From Prevotella sp. (GTDB lineage: Bacteria; Bacteroidota; Bacteroidia; Bacteroidales; Bacteroidaceae), in the NCBI GenBank assembly GCA_017619375.1, contig JAFZSL010000040.1, forward strand, positions 62,001 to 126,000: DNA of 64,000 nt. The letters run 5' to 3'. Within the stretch, counting starts at the first letter, position 1, and each line of letters begins with the position of its first letter. Made by a program: the position numbers and the translations under genes. Positions 1 through 9,224 of the stretch are shown one piece after another. The notes beneath the pieces are model-generated. The model ran no database searches and had not been told where the DNA came from. It saw only the letters and a program-made list of their open reading frames with translations.

Positions 1-195
1 GAAGAGGCTTTAAAGGCCCATGACATACAGTATGGCATCCAGTATTTCCCCAATCATCTGCTCTCTTATTTCAAGTCCGACTATCGACTGCCTGTCACCG
101 AAGGTGTGTATGACCGAATCATATCCATTCCCATGCATCCCGAATTGACCGATAGTGACATCCATTTGATCTGCGACCTCATCAATCAACTCTAA
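1..195 (+). CDS. DegT/DnrJ/EryC1/StrS-type sugar aminotransferase, C-terminal fragment
   Basis: Only the last 64 codons lie in the window; the frame is open from base 1 to a TAA at 193-195. The residues VTEGVYDRIISIPMHPELTD followed by a short helix resemble the C-terminus of PLP-dependent sugar aminotransferases of the DegT/DnrJ family, where a SLPxxPxLTDxD segment ends the fold. Such enzymes make amino sugars for LPS or capsule. It lies 4 nt before a sugar cytidylyltransferase, so it very probably shares the same polysaccharide operon. The catalytic lysine region is outside the window, so the substrate cannot be judged. Confidence 0.7.
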   Translation, partial: EEALKAHDIQYGIQYFPNHLLSYFKSDYRLPVTEGVYDRIISIPMHPELTDSDIHLICDLINQL

Positions 196-199
196 GCCT

Positions 200-973
200 A
201 TGAAAACAGTGATTCTTGCTGGTGGTTTCGGCACACGTCTCTCGGAATATACCAAACTCATCCCCAAACCCATGGTGGAAATCGGGGGAAGACCCATCTT
301 GTGGCATATCATGAACCACTATGCTCGTTATGGATACAAGGACTTCGTCATCGCTTTGGGATACAAGGGCGAGGTCATCAAGAACTATTTCCTGCAATAC
401 TATGCCCTTAACCATGACTTCACCATCGACCTCTCCGACAATTCCGTGAAATACCTTAATGAGCACGCAAATGACTGGAAAGTGACACTGGTGGACACCG
501 GTGACGCCTCAATGACCGGGGGGCGCATACTCAGGGTCAAGGATATCATTGGTGACGAAGACTTCATGGTGACATACGGAGATGCCGTTTCTGATGTGGA
601 CATCTCACAATTGGTGGACAGATACCATAAGGCTGGAAAACTGGCCATGGTGACCGCCGTGCATCCCACCGCCAGGTTCGGCGAAATACAAATCGATGAG
701 GACGATTTCGTGAGGTCCTTCAAGGAGAAACCACAACTCAACCAAGGATGGATCAACGGAGGGTTCTTCGTGCTCAGTCCCAAGGTCTTCGACTACATCG
801 ACAACGACCTCACCACATTTGAAAGAGAACCGTTGGAGCGACTCGCGGCCGAAGGGCAGTTGAAAACATACCGCCATGAGGGCTTCTGGCAGTGCATGGA
901 CACCGTGCGCGACCGCGACCTGCTCAACCAGATGTGGGAGGCAGGGAACGCACCATGGGCTTTCGAAAAGTAA
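200..973 (+). CDS. rfbF: Glucose-1-phosphate cytidylyltransferase
   Basis: The protein has 257 aa, the family's usual length. It opens with the nucleotidyltransferase signature LAGGFGTRL (residues 6-14), followed by PKPMVEIGGRPILWHIM, characteristic of RfbF. It would form CDP-glucose from glucose 1-phosphate and CTP, the entry to CDP-linked deoxysugars in the cytoplasm. The later CDP-glucose 4,6-dehydratase is not in the window and is presumably upstream. The start follows the aminotransferase stop by 4 nt, so the two genes are co-transcribed. The GG and WINGGFFVL motifs of the active site are intact. Confidence 0.88.
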   Translation: MKTVILAGGFGTRLSEYTKLIPKPMVEIGGRPILWHIMNHYARYGYKDFVIALGYKGEVIKNYFLQYYALNHDFTIDLSDNSVKYLNEHANDWKVTLVDTGDASMTGGRILRVKDIIGDEDFMVTYGDAVSDVDISQLVDRYHKAGKLAMVTAVHPTARFGEIQIDEDDFVRSFKEKPQLNQGWINGGFFVLSPKVFDYIDNDLTTFEREPLERLAAEGQLKTYRHEGFWQCMDTVRDRDLLNQMWEAGNAPWAFEK

Positions 974-991
974 AAATTTAACCATACCATC

Positions 992-1816
992 GTGGCCACA
1001 TACGATATCCGACCGCTCCAAGAACGCATGCTGAAAGTGCTGCTCGCCATTGACCAGACATGCAAAGAACATGGTCTGAAATATGGCATCGTTGCAGGAA
1101 GTCTCATCGGTGCCGTCAGGCATAAGGGCTTCATACCTTGGGATGATGACATGGACATCATCATGCCACGACCCGACTATGAACGTTTCATCGAGCACAG
1201 CAAGGAGTGGCTGCCCCAACCGTATGAGTTCGTGTGTGCTGAAAACGACAAGAACTACCCTTTGCCCTTCGGGAAGATACAGGATGCATCCACCACGCTC
1301 ATCGAAAGGTTGCACCTCAGTTATCTTGGAGGGATTTATGTGGATGTCTTCCCCCTCGATGCCGTTCCTGACAACATCGTGGCAAGAAGACTGCATTTCG
1401 CACGCTATCACTTGCTCAAGCAAGCTCTATATTGGATACACCGCGACCCCTACCGGCACGGGAAAGGCCCCAACTCATGGGTGCCGCTCATCACACGCAA
1501 GATAACCACCATGGAGAGCCTGCAGAGGAAAATCAGGAAACTCCTCACCAAGTACGACTACGAAAAGGCCACTCTTGTGGGTGACTACGACGATGGCATC
1601 AAGGGAGTCATGCCCAAGGAGGTGGAGGGTGAATACGCCCCGTATGTGTTCGAAGGGGAAACCGTCATGGGAATCAAGGATTACCATCACTACCTCACGC
1701 AAAAATACGGCGATTATATGAAGATACCCGACGGGAACCACCAGCGGCAACACCATTTCCATATCCTCGACCTCGACCTGCCATATCGGGAATACCAAGG
1801 CTCCGAGAAAACATAG
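992..1816 (+). CDS. LicD-family phosphotransferase (first of two)
   Basis: A 274-aa protein with the LicD/fukutin nucleotidyltransferase-fold signature: GSLIGAVRHKGFIPW (residues 36-50) followed by DDDMD (51-55), the presumed metal-binding aspartates. LicD proteins transfer phosphocholine or related phospho-groups from a CDP-activated donor to surface glycans. The start is GTG at 992; the conserved ERMLKVLLAIDQTCKEHGLKY helix begins about 11 residues later, so this start gives a normal N-terminus. There is no signal peptide, so it acts in the cytoplasm. It lies in the polysaccharide operon, 18 nt after rfbF. The donor and acceptor are unknown. Confidence 0.8.
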   Translation: MATYDIRPLQERMLKVLLAIDQTCKEHGLKYGIVAGSLIGAVRHKGFIPWDDDMDIIMPRPDYERFIEHSKEWLPQPYEFVCAENDKNYPLPFGKIQDASTTLIERLHLSYLGGIYVDVFPLDAVPDNIVARRLHFARYHLLKQALYWIHRDPYRHGKGPNSWVPLITRKITTMESLQRKIRKLLTKYDYEKATLVGDYDDGIKGVMPKEVEGEYAPYVFEGETVMGIKDYHHYLTQKYGDYMKIPDGNHQRQHHFHILDLDLPYREYQGSEKT

Positions 1817-1934
1817 CCCTCTAAAAAATCTATGATTTATAGGATCACTATAAAAAATTAGGACCACTTGGATTTCTAGGACAACTATGATCCCTATGAC
1901 AACAAGGAAAACTAAAATAAAAAAATAAAGCAAT
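1817..1934. repeat. AT-rich intergenic spacer with degenerate short repeats
   Basis: This 118-nt gap between the first licD gene and the epimerase contains recurring TAGGA/CTAT words (for example ATAGGATCACTATAAA, TTAGGACC, CTAGGACAACTATGATCC) at roughly 10-nt intervals. No promoter box of the TAnnTTTG type or clear terminator is visible. It resembles other short-repeat spacers in the window but is more degenerate. Confidence 0.35.
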
Positions 1935-3026
1935 ATGCAAAACATTCTTCACAACGACATCAGACACACCCTCGAAGGACTTTCTGCCCAAGAGAGAGCC
2001 AAGTTTGAAAACTCCACCGTGCTCATCACCGGATGTGCAGGGTTCCTTGGCTACTATTTCATGAACTTCTTTGCACAAACAGCCGAAGAACTGGGTGTGA
2101 AGAAAGTCATAGGATTGGACAACTTCATGCTTGGAAACCCGGCATGGATCGACAAGTTGAAGAAGAATCCTGTGTTCAACATCCAGAAATTCGACATCAT
2201 CAGAGACAACATCGCCGACGTGGAAGGGGCCGAACAAGCCGACCTGATCATCCATATGGCATCCATCGCTTCTCCCATGTTCTATAGGAAATATCCCATT
2301 GAAACCCTCGATGCCAACATCTGGGGACTGCGCTCGCTGCTCGACTTCTACTGCCAACGCGACATCAAGGGATTCCTCTTCTATTCTTCCAGCGAACTTT
2401 ATGGCGACCCCGACCCGGCACATGTGCCTACGTCGGAGGACTATAACGGCAACGTATGTCCGACTGGTCCGCGCGCCTGCTACGACGAATCGAAGCGCTT
2501 TGGAGAAACCATGTGCATGCTCTTCGCACAGAAATTCAACATGCCCATCGGGGTGGCAAGGCCGTTCAACAACTACGGACCGGGAATGAGGATTGGCGAC
2601 AAGCGCGTGCCCGCTGACTTCGCACTGGCCATCATGCAGGGAAGGGACATCGAAATCCTCTCCAACGGCACACCGACACGCACGTTCTGCTACATCGCCG
2701 ACTCCATCTGCGGATACCTCAAGATTCTCGTGCACGGCAGTTATGGATATTACAACATCGGCATTGAGAAACCTGAAATCACCATCGCACAACTTGCCGA
2801 CATCTATGTCAAGGCCGGACGCGAAATCTTCGGTTACAAGGGCGAGGTGAGATACGCCACTTCAGAGGACAAGGAATACCTCACCAACAACCCGCAAAGA
2901 AGATGCCCGAACATAGACAAGGCAAGACGCGAATTGGGATACAACCCCACCATCTTCGTTGAAGAGGGCGTGACAAGGTTCTTGCAATACCTTAAGGAGA
3001 GCGAGGAGGGCGAATACCAATGGTGA
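1935..3026 (+). CDS. NAD-dependent epimerase/dehydratase, UDP-glucuronate decarboxylase-like
   Basis: A 363-aa extended short-chain dehydrogenase. The nucleotide-binding TGCAGFLG is at residues 32-39, the SSS substrate motif at 151-153 and the catalytic YDESK at 183-187. The surrounding GPRACYDESKR and the MASIASPMFYRKYPIET segment resemble UDP-xylose synthases (UDP-glucuronate decarboxylases). The next gene makes UDP-glucuronate, its expected substrate, and overlaps it by 7 nt. The pair would therefore supply UDP-xylose to the surface polysaccharide. The N-terminal extension of about 25 residues is longer than usual. A different NDP-sugar epimerase or dehydratase role remains possible. Confidence 0.7.
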   Translation: MQNILHNDIRHTLEGLSAQERAKFENSTVLITGCAGFLGYYFMNFFAQTAEELGVKKVIGLDNFMLGNPAWIDKLKKNPVFNIQKFDIIRDNIADVEGAEQADLIIHMASIASPMFYRKYPIETLDANIWGLRSLLDFYCQRDIKGFLFYSSSELYGDPDPAHVPTSEDYNGNVCPTGPRACYDESKRFGETMCMLFAQKFNMPIGVARPFNNYGPGMRIGDKRVPADFALAIMQGRDIEILSNGTPTRTFCYIADSICGYLKILVHGSYGYYNIGIEKPEITIAQLADIYVKAGREIFGYKGEVRYATSEDKEYLTNNPQRRCPNIDKARRELGYNPTIFVEEGVTRFLQYLKESEEGEYQW

Positions 3027-4276
3027 TCACTGTCTTCGGGTTGGGGTTCGTGGGACTGACCACGTCTCTGGGGTTCGCGGAATACGGACACAAGGTCTAT
3101 GGCGTAGAGAACAACCCACAACGTCTCGACACCATCAAGGCTGGAAAACTCCCTTTCCTCGAACCGGGACTTGACGATGCGCTTGTCAGGCATCTCGGAG
3201 AAAGGTTCATACCCATAGGACCTGAGCAGTTGCAACAGGCCCTTAAAGAGAGCGACTGCGTTTACTACTGCGTGGGAACACCCTACGGGAAGGACGGACA
3301 AGCCGACCTCTCGTTCCTTTTTGATGCCATCGACCAAACCGTCACCTTGAGAGACAATGACCATTATCAGGTGCTCGTGGTGAAATCCACCATTCCACCT
3401 TCTACCACGTCGACCAAAATCATACCGCATTTGGAACAGAAAGGACTGCGGGTGGGAAAGGACGTGGGGGTGGCCAACAACCCGGAATTCCTGCGAGAGG
3501 GCTATTGTTGGGACGATTTCATGCATGCTGACCGCATCGTGTTGGGCGTGAGCGATGAGCGCTCAGCACAGTTGCTCCGACAGGTCTATGCCTGTGTGAA
3601 AGAACCCGTTTGCTGCGTCTCTCTCAATACGGGAGAGTTTATCAAATACCTTTCCAACACACTGCTTGCCACACTCATCAGTTACAGCAACGAGATGAGC
3701 ATTGTGGCCGACACCATCGGAGGCATCGATACCGCCGAGGCTTTCCGCATACTGCATATGGACAAGAGATGGGGTGGGGCGACAATGGCTTCTTATGTCT
3801 ATCCCGGATGTGGATATGGGGGATACTGCCTGCCAAAGGACACCAATGCCCTCTATGCTGTCACGCGGACCGCAGGATTCGATGCGCAGATTCTACACCA
3901 TGTCATCGACACCAACGACCACATGCCGGAGTTCATCGCACAGAAAATCATCCGTGCCATCGGTTCTGACAAGAACCAGAAAATCGGGATGCTGGGACTC
4001 TCTTTCAAGCCGGGAAGCGACGATGTGAGAGATACACCAAGTGCCAAGATCATCAAGGCTTTGCTCGAAGAGGGATACACCAACATTTATGGATACGACC
4101 CCGTGGCTATTGGCGAGTTCAGCAAACATTACCAATTGCCAGTCACATACCTTGACAGTTATGAGGAGATGCTTGACAAGGCTGATGCTTTCGTCATCGC
4201 CACGGCATGGCCTGAGTTCAAGGATGTGAGAACACGAACCGACAAGACAGTGGTGGACTGCAGATACATGCTATAA
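3020..4276 (+). CDS. UDP-glucose 6-dehydrogenase family protein
   Basis: A 418-aa protein of the UDP-glucose/GDP-mannose dehydrogenase family. The N-terminal Rossmann motif GLGFVG is at residues 7-12. The catalytic cysteine is C270 within YGGYCLPKD, and the C-terminal NAD/UDP-binding domain begins near SDKNQKIGMLGLSFKPGSDDVRDTP. It would oxidise UDP-glucose to UDP-glucuronate in the cytoplasm. The start ATG overlaps the preceding gene by 7 nt, indicating translational coupling with the UDP-glucuronate decarboxylase-like enzyme. UDP-ManNAc dehydrogenase activity cannot be excluded by eye. Confidence 0.85.
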   Translation: MVITVFGLGFVGLTTSLGFAEYGHKVYGVENNPQRLDTIKAGKLPFLEPGLDDALVRHLGERFIPIGPEQLQQALKESDCVYYCVGTPYGKDGQADLSFLFDAIDQTVTLRDNDHYQVLVVKSTIPPSTTSTKIIPHLEQKGLRVGKDVGVANNPEFLREGYCWDDFMHADRIVLGVSDERSAQLLRQVYACVKEPVCCVSLNTGEFIKYLSNTLLATLISYSNEMSIVADTIGGIDTAEAFRILHMDKRWGGATMASYVYPGCGYGGYCLPKDTNALYAVTRTAGFDAQILHHVIDTNDHMPEFIAQKIIRAIGSDKNQKIGMLGLSFKPGSDDVRDTPSAKIIKALLEEGYTNIYGYDPVAIGEFSKHYQLPVTYLDSYEEMLDKADAFVIATAWPEFKDVRTRTDKTVVDCRYML

Positions 4277-4288
4277 CAACATCGTGAT

Positions 4289-5212
4289 ATGGAGAACCGG
4301 GTCAACATGCAAGCTGAGGAGCGGAATGGATACCTCATCAGCGAGGAAATGAAAAAGGTGTGGGATGTGCAACTTGACATGTTCCAAAAACTCATCGACG
4401 TTTGCAAGAAACATCAACTGAGATGCTGGTGCGATGGGGGGACGTTGCTCGGTGCCATTCGACACAAAGGATACATCCCCTGGGACGACGACATCGATGT
4501 CTGCATGCCAAGACCTGACTACGACATCCTGCAGCAGGTGGCGAAGGAGGAATTCAAAGCACCATACTTCTTCCAAACGGCAGCCACCGACAAGCATTAC
4601 TATCGTGCGCACGCACAACTGAGACGCAGCGACACCGCTGCCATCAGGCCATCCGACAGTTACCGGCCTTTCAACCAAGGCATCTTCATCGACATCTTCG
4701 CTTTCGAGGGAGTGCCCGAGGATACGGAGGAGGTGAGGCAAACAGTGAAAATGGCCAACAAGCGCATGAAACAACTCAAGTCTATCGACTATCCCATACT
4801 CGTCTCGGGAAGGCTTGGACTGGTGTTCCGAAAGATGAAGTGGAGATACATGGTGAGAAAACATGGCTTCTACAACCTTTTCAAACCCATTGAGGAGGCT
4901 TACAGAAAACACACCTGGGACGAATGTGAGAAAGTGGCGCAACTTGGCATCGATGGCTTGCGTTATGTCTTCGACCGCAACATCTTCGACGAGACACTAT
5001 GGGTGCCTTTCGAGAACATTACCGTGCCGGTACCAGCAGGGTACGACCAGTTCCTGCGAACACAGTACGGAGACCAATACATGACACCCGTACATGCTCC
5101 AACCAACCATGGCACATTGGTCATCGACACACAGCACAGTTATCTTGACATCCTGCCCGAAGTGAGGGAAAACTACAGGAAACGCTTTTGGAAAAAACAT
5201 AGGAAAAACTAA
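4289..5212 (+). CDS. LicD-family phosphotransferase (second of two)
   Basis: A 307-aa LicD protein with GGTLLGAIRHKGYIPW (residues 50-65) and DDDID (66-70), the same catalytic core as the gene at 992 but with a longer C-terminal half. No signal peptide or membrane helix is evident. It is the last gene of the polysaccharide block and is separated from the preceding dehydrogenase by 12 nt. Two LicD paralogues in one locus suggest two phospho-substituent transfers, or transfer to two positions. The donor is unknown; a LicC-like cytidylyltransferase occurs at 13643 but is not part of this operon. Confidence 0.8.
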   Translation: MENRVNMQAEERNGYLISEEMKKVWDVQLDMFQKLIDVCKKHQLRCWCDGGTLLGAIRHKGYIPWDDDIDVCMPRPDYDILQQVAKEEFKAPYFFQTAATDKHYYRAHAQLRRSDTAAIRPSDSYRPFNQGIFIDIFAFEGVPEDTEEVRQTVKMANKRMKQLKSIDYPILVSGRLGLVFRKMKWRYMVRKHGFYNLFKPIEEAYRKHTWDECEKVAQLGIDGLRYVFDRNIFDETLWVPFENITVPVPAGYDQFLRTQYGDQYMTPVHAPTNHGTLVIDTQHSYLDILPEVRENYRKRFWKKHRKN

Positions 5213-5218
5213 CTTATT

Positions 5219-6247
5219 ATGAAACAACGCCGCACATCTTTGAAAGACTTGGCCGAACGACTGGGCGTTTCCATCGCCACCGTCTCGAGAGCCTTGAGGG
5301 GAAGTCATGAGGTGGGCGAAGAAATGAGGGCGAAGGTGAAAGCCCTCGCCAAGGAACTCAACTACAGACCCAACCCCTTCGCACAAAGTCTGAGGAAGGA
5401 GGCACCACGAATCATCGGAGTGGTGGTGCCAAACCTTGTCACGCACTATTACGCTGCCGTCCTCGACGGCATCGAGGAATATGCACGGGAACAAGGTTAC
5501 TCCGTCTTCAGTTCCAACAGTCACGAAGACCACACCCTCGAGGAAATGGCCATCGACAACTTTATCTCCATGCATGTCGAAGGAATCATCGCTTGTCTCG
5601 CACAGGACACCGTCGACTATTCACATTTCAAGGAAATCCATGAAATGGGCATCCCGCTCGTCTTCTTCGCCAGGACATGCCTGCCGGAACTTTTCTCGCA
5701 GGTGGTGGCCGACGGGGACGTGGCGGCGCAGAACGCCACGCAACACCTCATCGACAACGGATGTCGACGCATCGCATTCGTGGGCGGCCCCAACCACCTC
5801 GATATGGTCAAAAGAAGAAAGCATGGATATCTCGAGGCCTTGAGGGACAACCACATTCCCATCGACAGGGAACTCGTTGCATGTGGGAAAATCGACTTTG
5901 ACGTGGCAAGGAACGCCACCATTAAGTTGCTTGAAAGCCCCAACCCGCCTGATGCCATACTCGCATTCAACGACATCATCACATACGCCGCCTTCGATGC
6001 CATCAAGAGCATGGATAAGCGTATCCCCATGGATGTAGCCATCATGGGGTTCACCGATGGGGATAGCGCGGCTTTCGTCACGCCAAAACTCTCCGCCATC
6101 ATGGACCAGGCGCACCTGCAAGGAAAGACGGCATGCGAACTGCTCCTCAAAAACATCAATGGAGACAAGAAAATCTACCGGGAGGTCATCCCCATGATAC
6201 TCAAAATCAGGGATAGCAGCGTGAAGGAAACAGGCCAGAAAAAATGA
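5219..6247 (+). CDS. LacI/GalR-family transcriptional regulator
   Basis: A 342-aa repressor-type regulator. The N-terminal helix-turn-helix runs from about residue 6 to 55 (LKDLAERLGVSIATVSRALR is the recognition region) with the hinge RPNPFAQSLRKEAPRIIGVVVP. A periplasmic-binding-protein-like sensor domain follows. It lies directly upstream of the GH31 and GH2 genes in the same direction, so local control of those genes by a sugar ligand is the simplest inference. No convincing palindromic operator was found in the 31-nt gap downstream. It begins 6 nt after the second licD gene, so it may be partly co-transcribed with the polysaccharide genes. Confidence 0.9.
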   Translation: MKQRRTSLKDLAERLGVSIATVSRALRGSHEVGEEMRAKVKALAKELNYRPNPFAQSLRKEAPRIIGVVVPNLVTHYYAAVLDGIEEYAREQGYSVFSSNSHEDHTLEEMAIDNFISMHVEGIIACLAQDTVDYSHFKEIHEMGIPLVFFARTCLPELFSQVVADGDVAAQNATQHLIDNGCRRIAFVGGPNHLDMVKRRKHGYLEALRDNHIPIDRELVACGKIDFDVARNATIKLLESPNPPDAILAFNDIITYAAFDAIKSMDKRIPMDVAIMGFTDGDSAAFVTPKLSAIMDQAHLQGKTACELLLKNINGDKKIYREVIPMILKIRDSSVKETGQKK

Positions 6248-6278
6248 CAAACTATTAAATCATCAAAAAACCGAAAAC

Positions 6279-9218
6279 ATGAAGTATCTTAAACTCTTTC
6301 TCCCCTTCTTCCTGATGATGGTTGCCGTAGGAGCAAACGCAGCAGGGTTCGTCAAGGAGGGGAACAACGTCACCATCAGGGTAGAAAAACCACAAACCAA
6401 CGGTGCAAAGGTGGTGTGTCTGCAAGTCGTCAACGACAACATCATTCGCGTCAGGGCCACCTCGGAGGAAAGCCTGCCGCAAAAGAACAGCCTCATCATC
6501 GTCCCGCAAAAGGCCAACCCCGCCTTCGAGGTCACAGAGGATGCACAGACCGTCTGTGTCAAGGCGGCCAATGTCAAGGCCGTGGTGAACAAGAACACCG
6601 GCGATGTGGCGTTCTACGACGCACAAGGCAAACAACTCCTCAAGGAGGCCAGGAATGGAAAGACATTCCAACCTTTCCGTGTGCCAGAACGAGAACTTGG
6701 CGTGCAGCAGAGGGAAGTGACGGAGGAAGAGAGAAACGGACTCTCCTGGCACCTTCTGTTCGAACCCGACAACAACCTCAAGGCCGTCTATGGACTGGGA
6801 CAGCATCAGGCCGAAGAGTACAACATGATGGGCAAGAACGAGGAACTTTACCAATACAACACTAAGGTCAGCGTGCCCTTTGTCATCACCAACCTCAACT
6901 GCGGTATCCTTTGGGACAGTTACAGCCTCGGAAGATGGGGGAACCCCGACGACTACATGCAACTCAACAGGGCCTTCAAACTCTATGACAAGAGTGGGAA
7001 GCCCGGCCATCTCACTGGCACCTATGTCGACAAGGATGGCAAGAAAATCGTGCGTGACGAGGACTCCATCTATTTCGAGTTCGACTGCCCCTCCACTTCA
7101 AAAATCGGGAATGCCACCGAGCCAGGAGGTATCAAGAACCTGCCCAAGGGCTTCAACTTCGACGGGGCGCAGGTCGTCTACGACGGATTCATCGAGGCAC
7201 CTCAAAGCGGAGATTACGACTTCATCCTATATTATGCAGGATATGTCCGCGTCTATGTGGGAGGAAAGGAGGTCGTAGCCGAGAGATGGCGCACGGCGTG
7301 GAATCCCAACTCTTGGAAATTCAAGACAAAACTGCAAAAAGGGGAGCTCACGCAACTGCGCATCGAATGGAAACCCGACGGAGGGGTGAGTTACTGCGGA
7401 CTGAGGGCCATGCCTGCATATCAGCATGGGAATGCCATCAGCATCTGGAGCGAGATGAGTCGCGACATGGACTACTATTTCATCGCTGGAAACAACATGG
7501 ACGAGGTCATCGCTGGATACCGCACACTCACGGGAAAGGCATCGCTCTATCCCAAGTGGGTGCTCGGGTTCTGGCAGAGCAGGGAGAGGTACAAGAGCAG
7601 TCTCGACATCGAGAGCACGCTCGGGGAGTTCCGCAAGAGGCACATCCCCGTTGACAATATCGTGCAGGACTGGAACTACTGGCCGCTGCCCGACTGGGGT
7701 AGCCACAAGTTTGAAACCTCACGTTTCCCCAACCCGCAGGCCATGCTCGACAGCGTACATCAGATGCACGGAAGGTTCATGATTTCCGTTTGGCCGAAAT
7801 TCTATGACACCGTCGACAATTACAAGGAACTCGACAGCAAAGGTTGGATCTACCATCAGGCCATGGAAGACGACATCCACGACTGGCTGGGTTACACCGG
7901 TTCCTTCTATGACGCCTATGACGCTGGCGCGAGGAAGATGTTCTGGAGGCAGATGGACGAGAACCTGTACACCAAATACAAGTTTGGCATCGACGCCTGG
8001 TGGATGGACGCCTCCGAGCCCAACGTGCGCGACTGCACACCTGTCTGGTACCGCAAGGCATTGAGCGGCCCCACCGCCCTGGGAACATCGACGGAATATT
8101 TCAACGCTTACTCCATCGTCAATGCCGACGCCATATACAACGGGCAACGTTCCGTCAACCCCAACCAGCGCGTCTTCCTCCTCACCAGAAGCGGATTCGC
8201 AGGGGAGCAACGCTTCTCCACTGCCACATGGTCAGGCGACATCGGCACACGCTGGGAGGACATGAGGGCGCAGATGACCGCCGGACTCAACTACTCCATG
8301 AGCGGACTGCCCTTCTGGGGAATGGACCAGGGTGGATTCTCCGTGGAGAAACGCTATGAGAAGGCCCAGCAGGAATATGACAAGACGGGCGTGGAAACGG
8401 CTGACCTCACGGAATGGAGGGAACTGCAGACCAGGTGGAACCAGTTCGGATGCTTCATCCCCCTTTATCGTGCACACGGACAATGGCCGCTTAGGGAGGT
8501 GTGGAACATCGCACCGGAGGAACACCCCGCATACCAGACCATCGTGTGGTATGACAAACTGCGCTACCACATGATGCCGTACCTATACTCCATGGCGGGA
8601 TGGGTGCACTTCAACGACTACACCATGATGAGGGGGCTCGCCATGGACTTCAATGGCGACAGCAAGGTCTTTGACATCCCCGACCAATGGATGTTCGGAC
8701 CGGCTTTCATGGCATGCCCTGTGGGATATTACAAGGCCAGGAGCAGAAGCGTCTACTTCCCCAAGCAGTGCGGATGGTATGACCTCTACACCGGTGAGTA
8801 CGTGAACGGGGGACAGACACTCGTCGTCGACGCTCCTTACGAGCGCATTCCAGTCTTCGTCAGGGAGGGTAGCATCGTGCCTTTCGGACCTGAAATGGAA
8901 TGGTGCGACGAAAAACCGGCGGAACTCATCAACCTCTATGTATACGAGGGGGCCGATGCTTCCTTCCAACTCTACGAGGACGAGGCAACCAACTACAACT
9001 ACGAGAAGGGAAAATACGCCACCATCGACATCAAGTATGATGAGAAGGCCAAGACGCTCACCTTCGGCAAGAGGAACGGCAACTTCAAGGGGATGCTCAA
9101 GAACCGCCGCTTCAATGTCGTCGTCGTCTCAAAGGACAAGGCACAACCCCTCAATCTCCTCAACCCTGAGGGTAAGATGGTGGAATATGTTGGAAAAGAG
9201 GTGGTCGTCAAACTCTGA
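6279..9218 (+). CDS. GH31 alpha-glycosidase with PA14 insert, probable alpha-xylosidase
   Basis: A 979-aa exported enzyme. The signal peptide covers about residues 1-22 (MKYLKLFLPFFLMMVAVGANA). The GH31 N-terminal beta-domain is interrupted by a PA14-like module at about 275-380 (VVYDGFIEAPQSGDYDF is its typical core). The GH31 barrel follows, with the nucleophile in WWMDASEP (D577) and the acid/base in WSGDIGTRW (D654). PA14-containing GH31 enzymes include xyloglucan-active alpha-xylosidases, and the adjoining GH2 beta-galactosidase fits xyloglucan side-chain removal. It would act in the periplasm or at the cell surface. Substrate specificity is inference. Confidence 0.85.
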   Translation: MKYLKLFLPFFLMMVAVGANAAGFVKEGNNVTIRVEKPQTNGAKVVCLQVVNDNIIRVRATSEESLPQKNSLIIVPQKANPAFEVTEDAQTVCVKAANVKAVVNKNTGDVAFYDAQGKQLLKEARNGKTFQPFRVPERELGVQQREVTEEERNGLSWHLLFEPDNNLKAVYGLGQHQAEEYNMMGKNEELYQYNTKVSVPFVITNLNCGILWDSYSLGRWGNPDDYMQLNRAFKLYDKSGKPGHLTGTYVDKDGKKIVRDEDSIYFEFDCPSTSKIGNATEPGGIKNLPKGFNFDGAQVVYDGFIEAPQSGDYDFILYYAGYVRVYVGGKEVVAERWRTAWNPNSWKFKTKLQKGELTQLRIEWKPDGGVSYCGLRAMPAYQHGNAISIWSEMSRDMDYYFIAGNNMDEVIAGYRTLTGKASLYPKWVLGFWQSRERYKSSLDIESTLGEFRKRHIPVDNIVQDWNYWPLPDWGSHKFETSRFPNPQAMLDSVHQMHGRFMISVWPKFYDTVDNYKELDSKGWIYHQAMEDDIHDWLGYTGSFYDAYDAGARKMFWRQMDENLYTKYKFGIDAWWMDASEPNVRDCTPVWYRKALSGPTALGTSTEYFNAYSIVNADAIYNGQRSVNPNQRVFLLTRSGFAGEQRFSTATWSGDIGTRWEDMRAQMTAGLNYSMSGLPFWGMDQGGFSVEKRYEKAQQEYDKTGVETADLTEWRELQTRWNQFGCFIPLYRAHGQWPLREVWNIAPEEHPAYQTIVWYDKLRYHMMPYLYSMAGWVHFNDYTMMRGLAMDFNGDSKVFDIPDQWMFGPAFMACPVGYYKARSRSVYFPKQCGWYDLYTGEYVNGGQTLVVDAPYERIPVFVREGSIVPFGPEMEWCDEKPAELINLYVYEGADASFQLYEDEATNYNYEKGKYATIDIKYDEKAKTLTFGKRNGNFKGMLKNRRFNVVVVSKDKAQPLNLLNPEGKMVEYVGKEVVVKL

Positions 9219-9224
9219 TACCCG

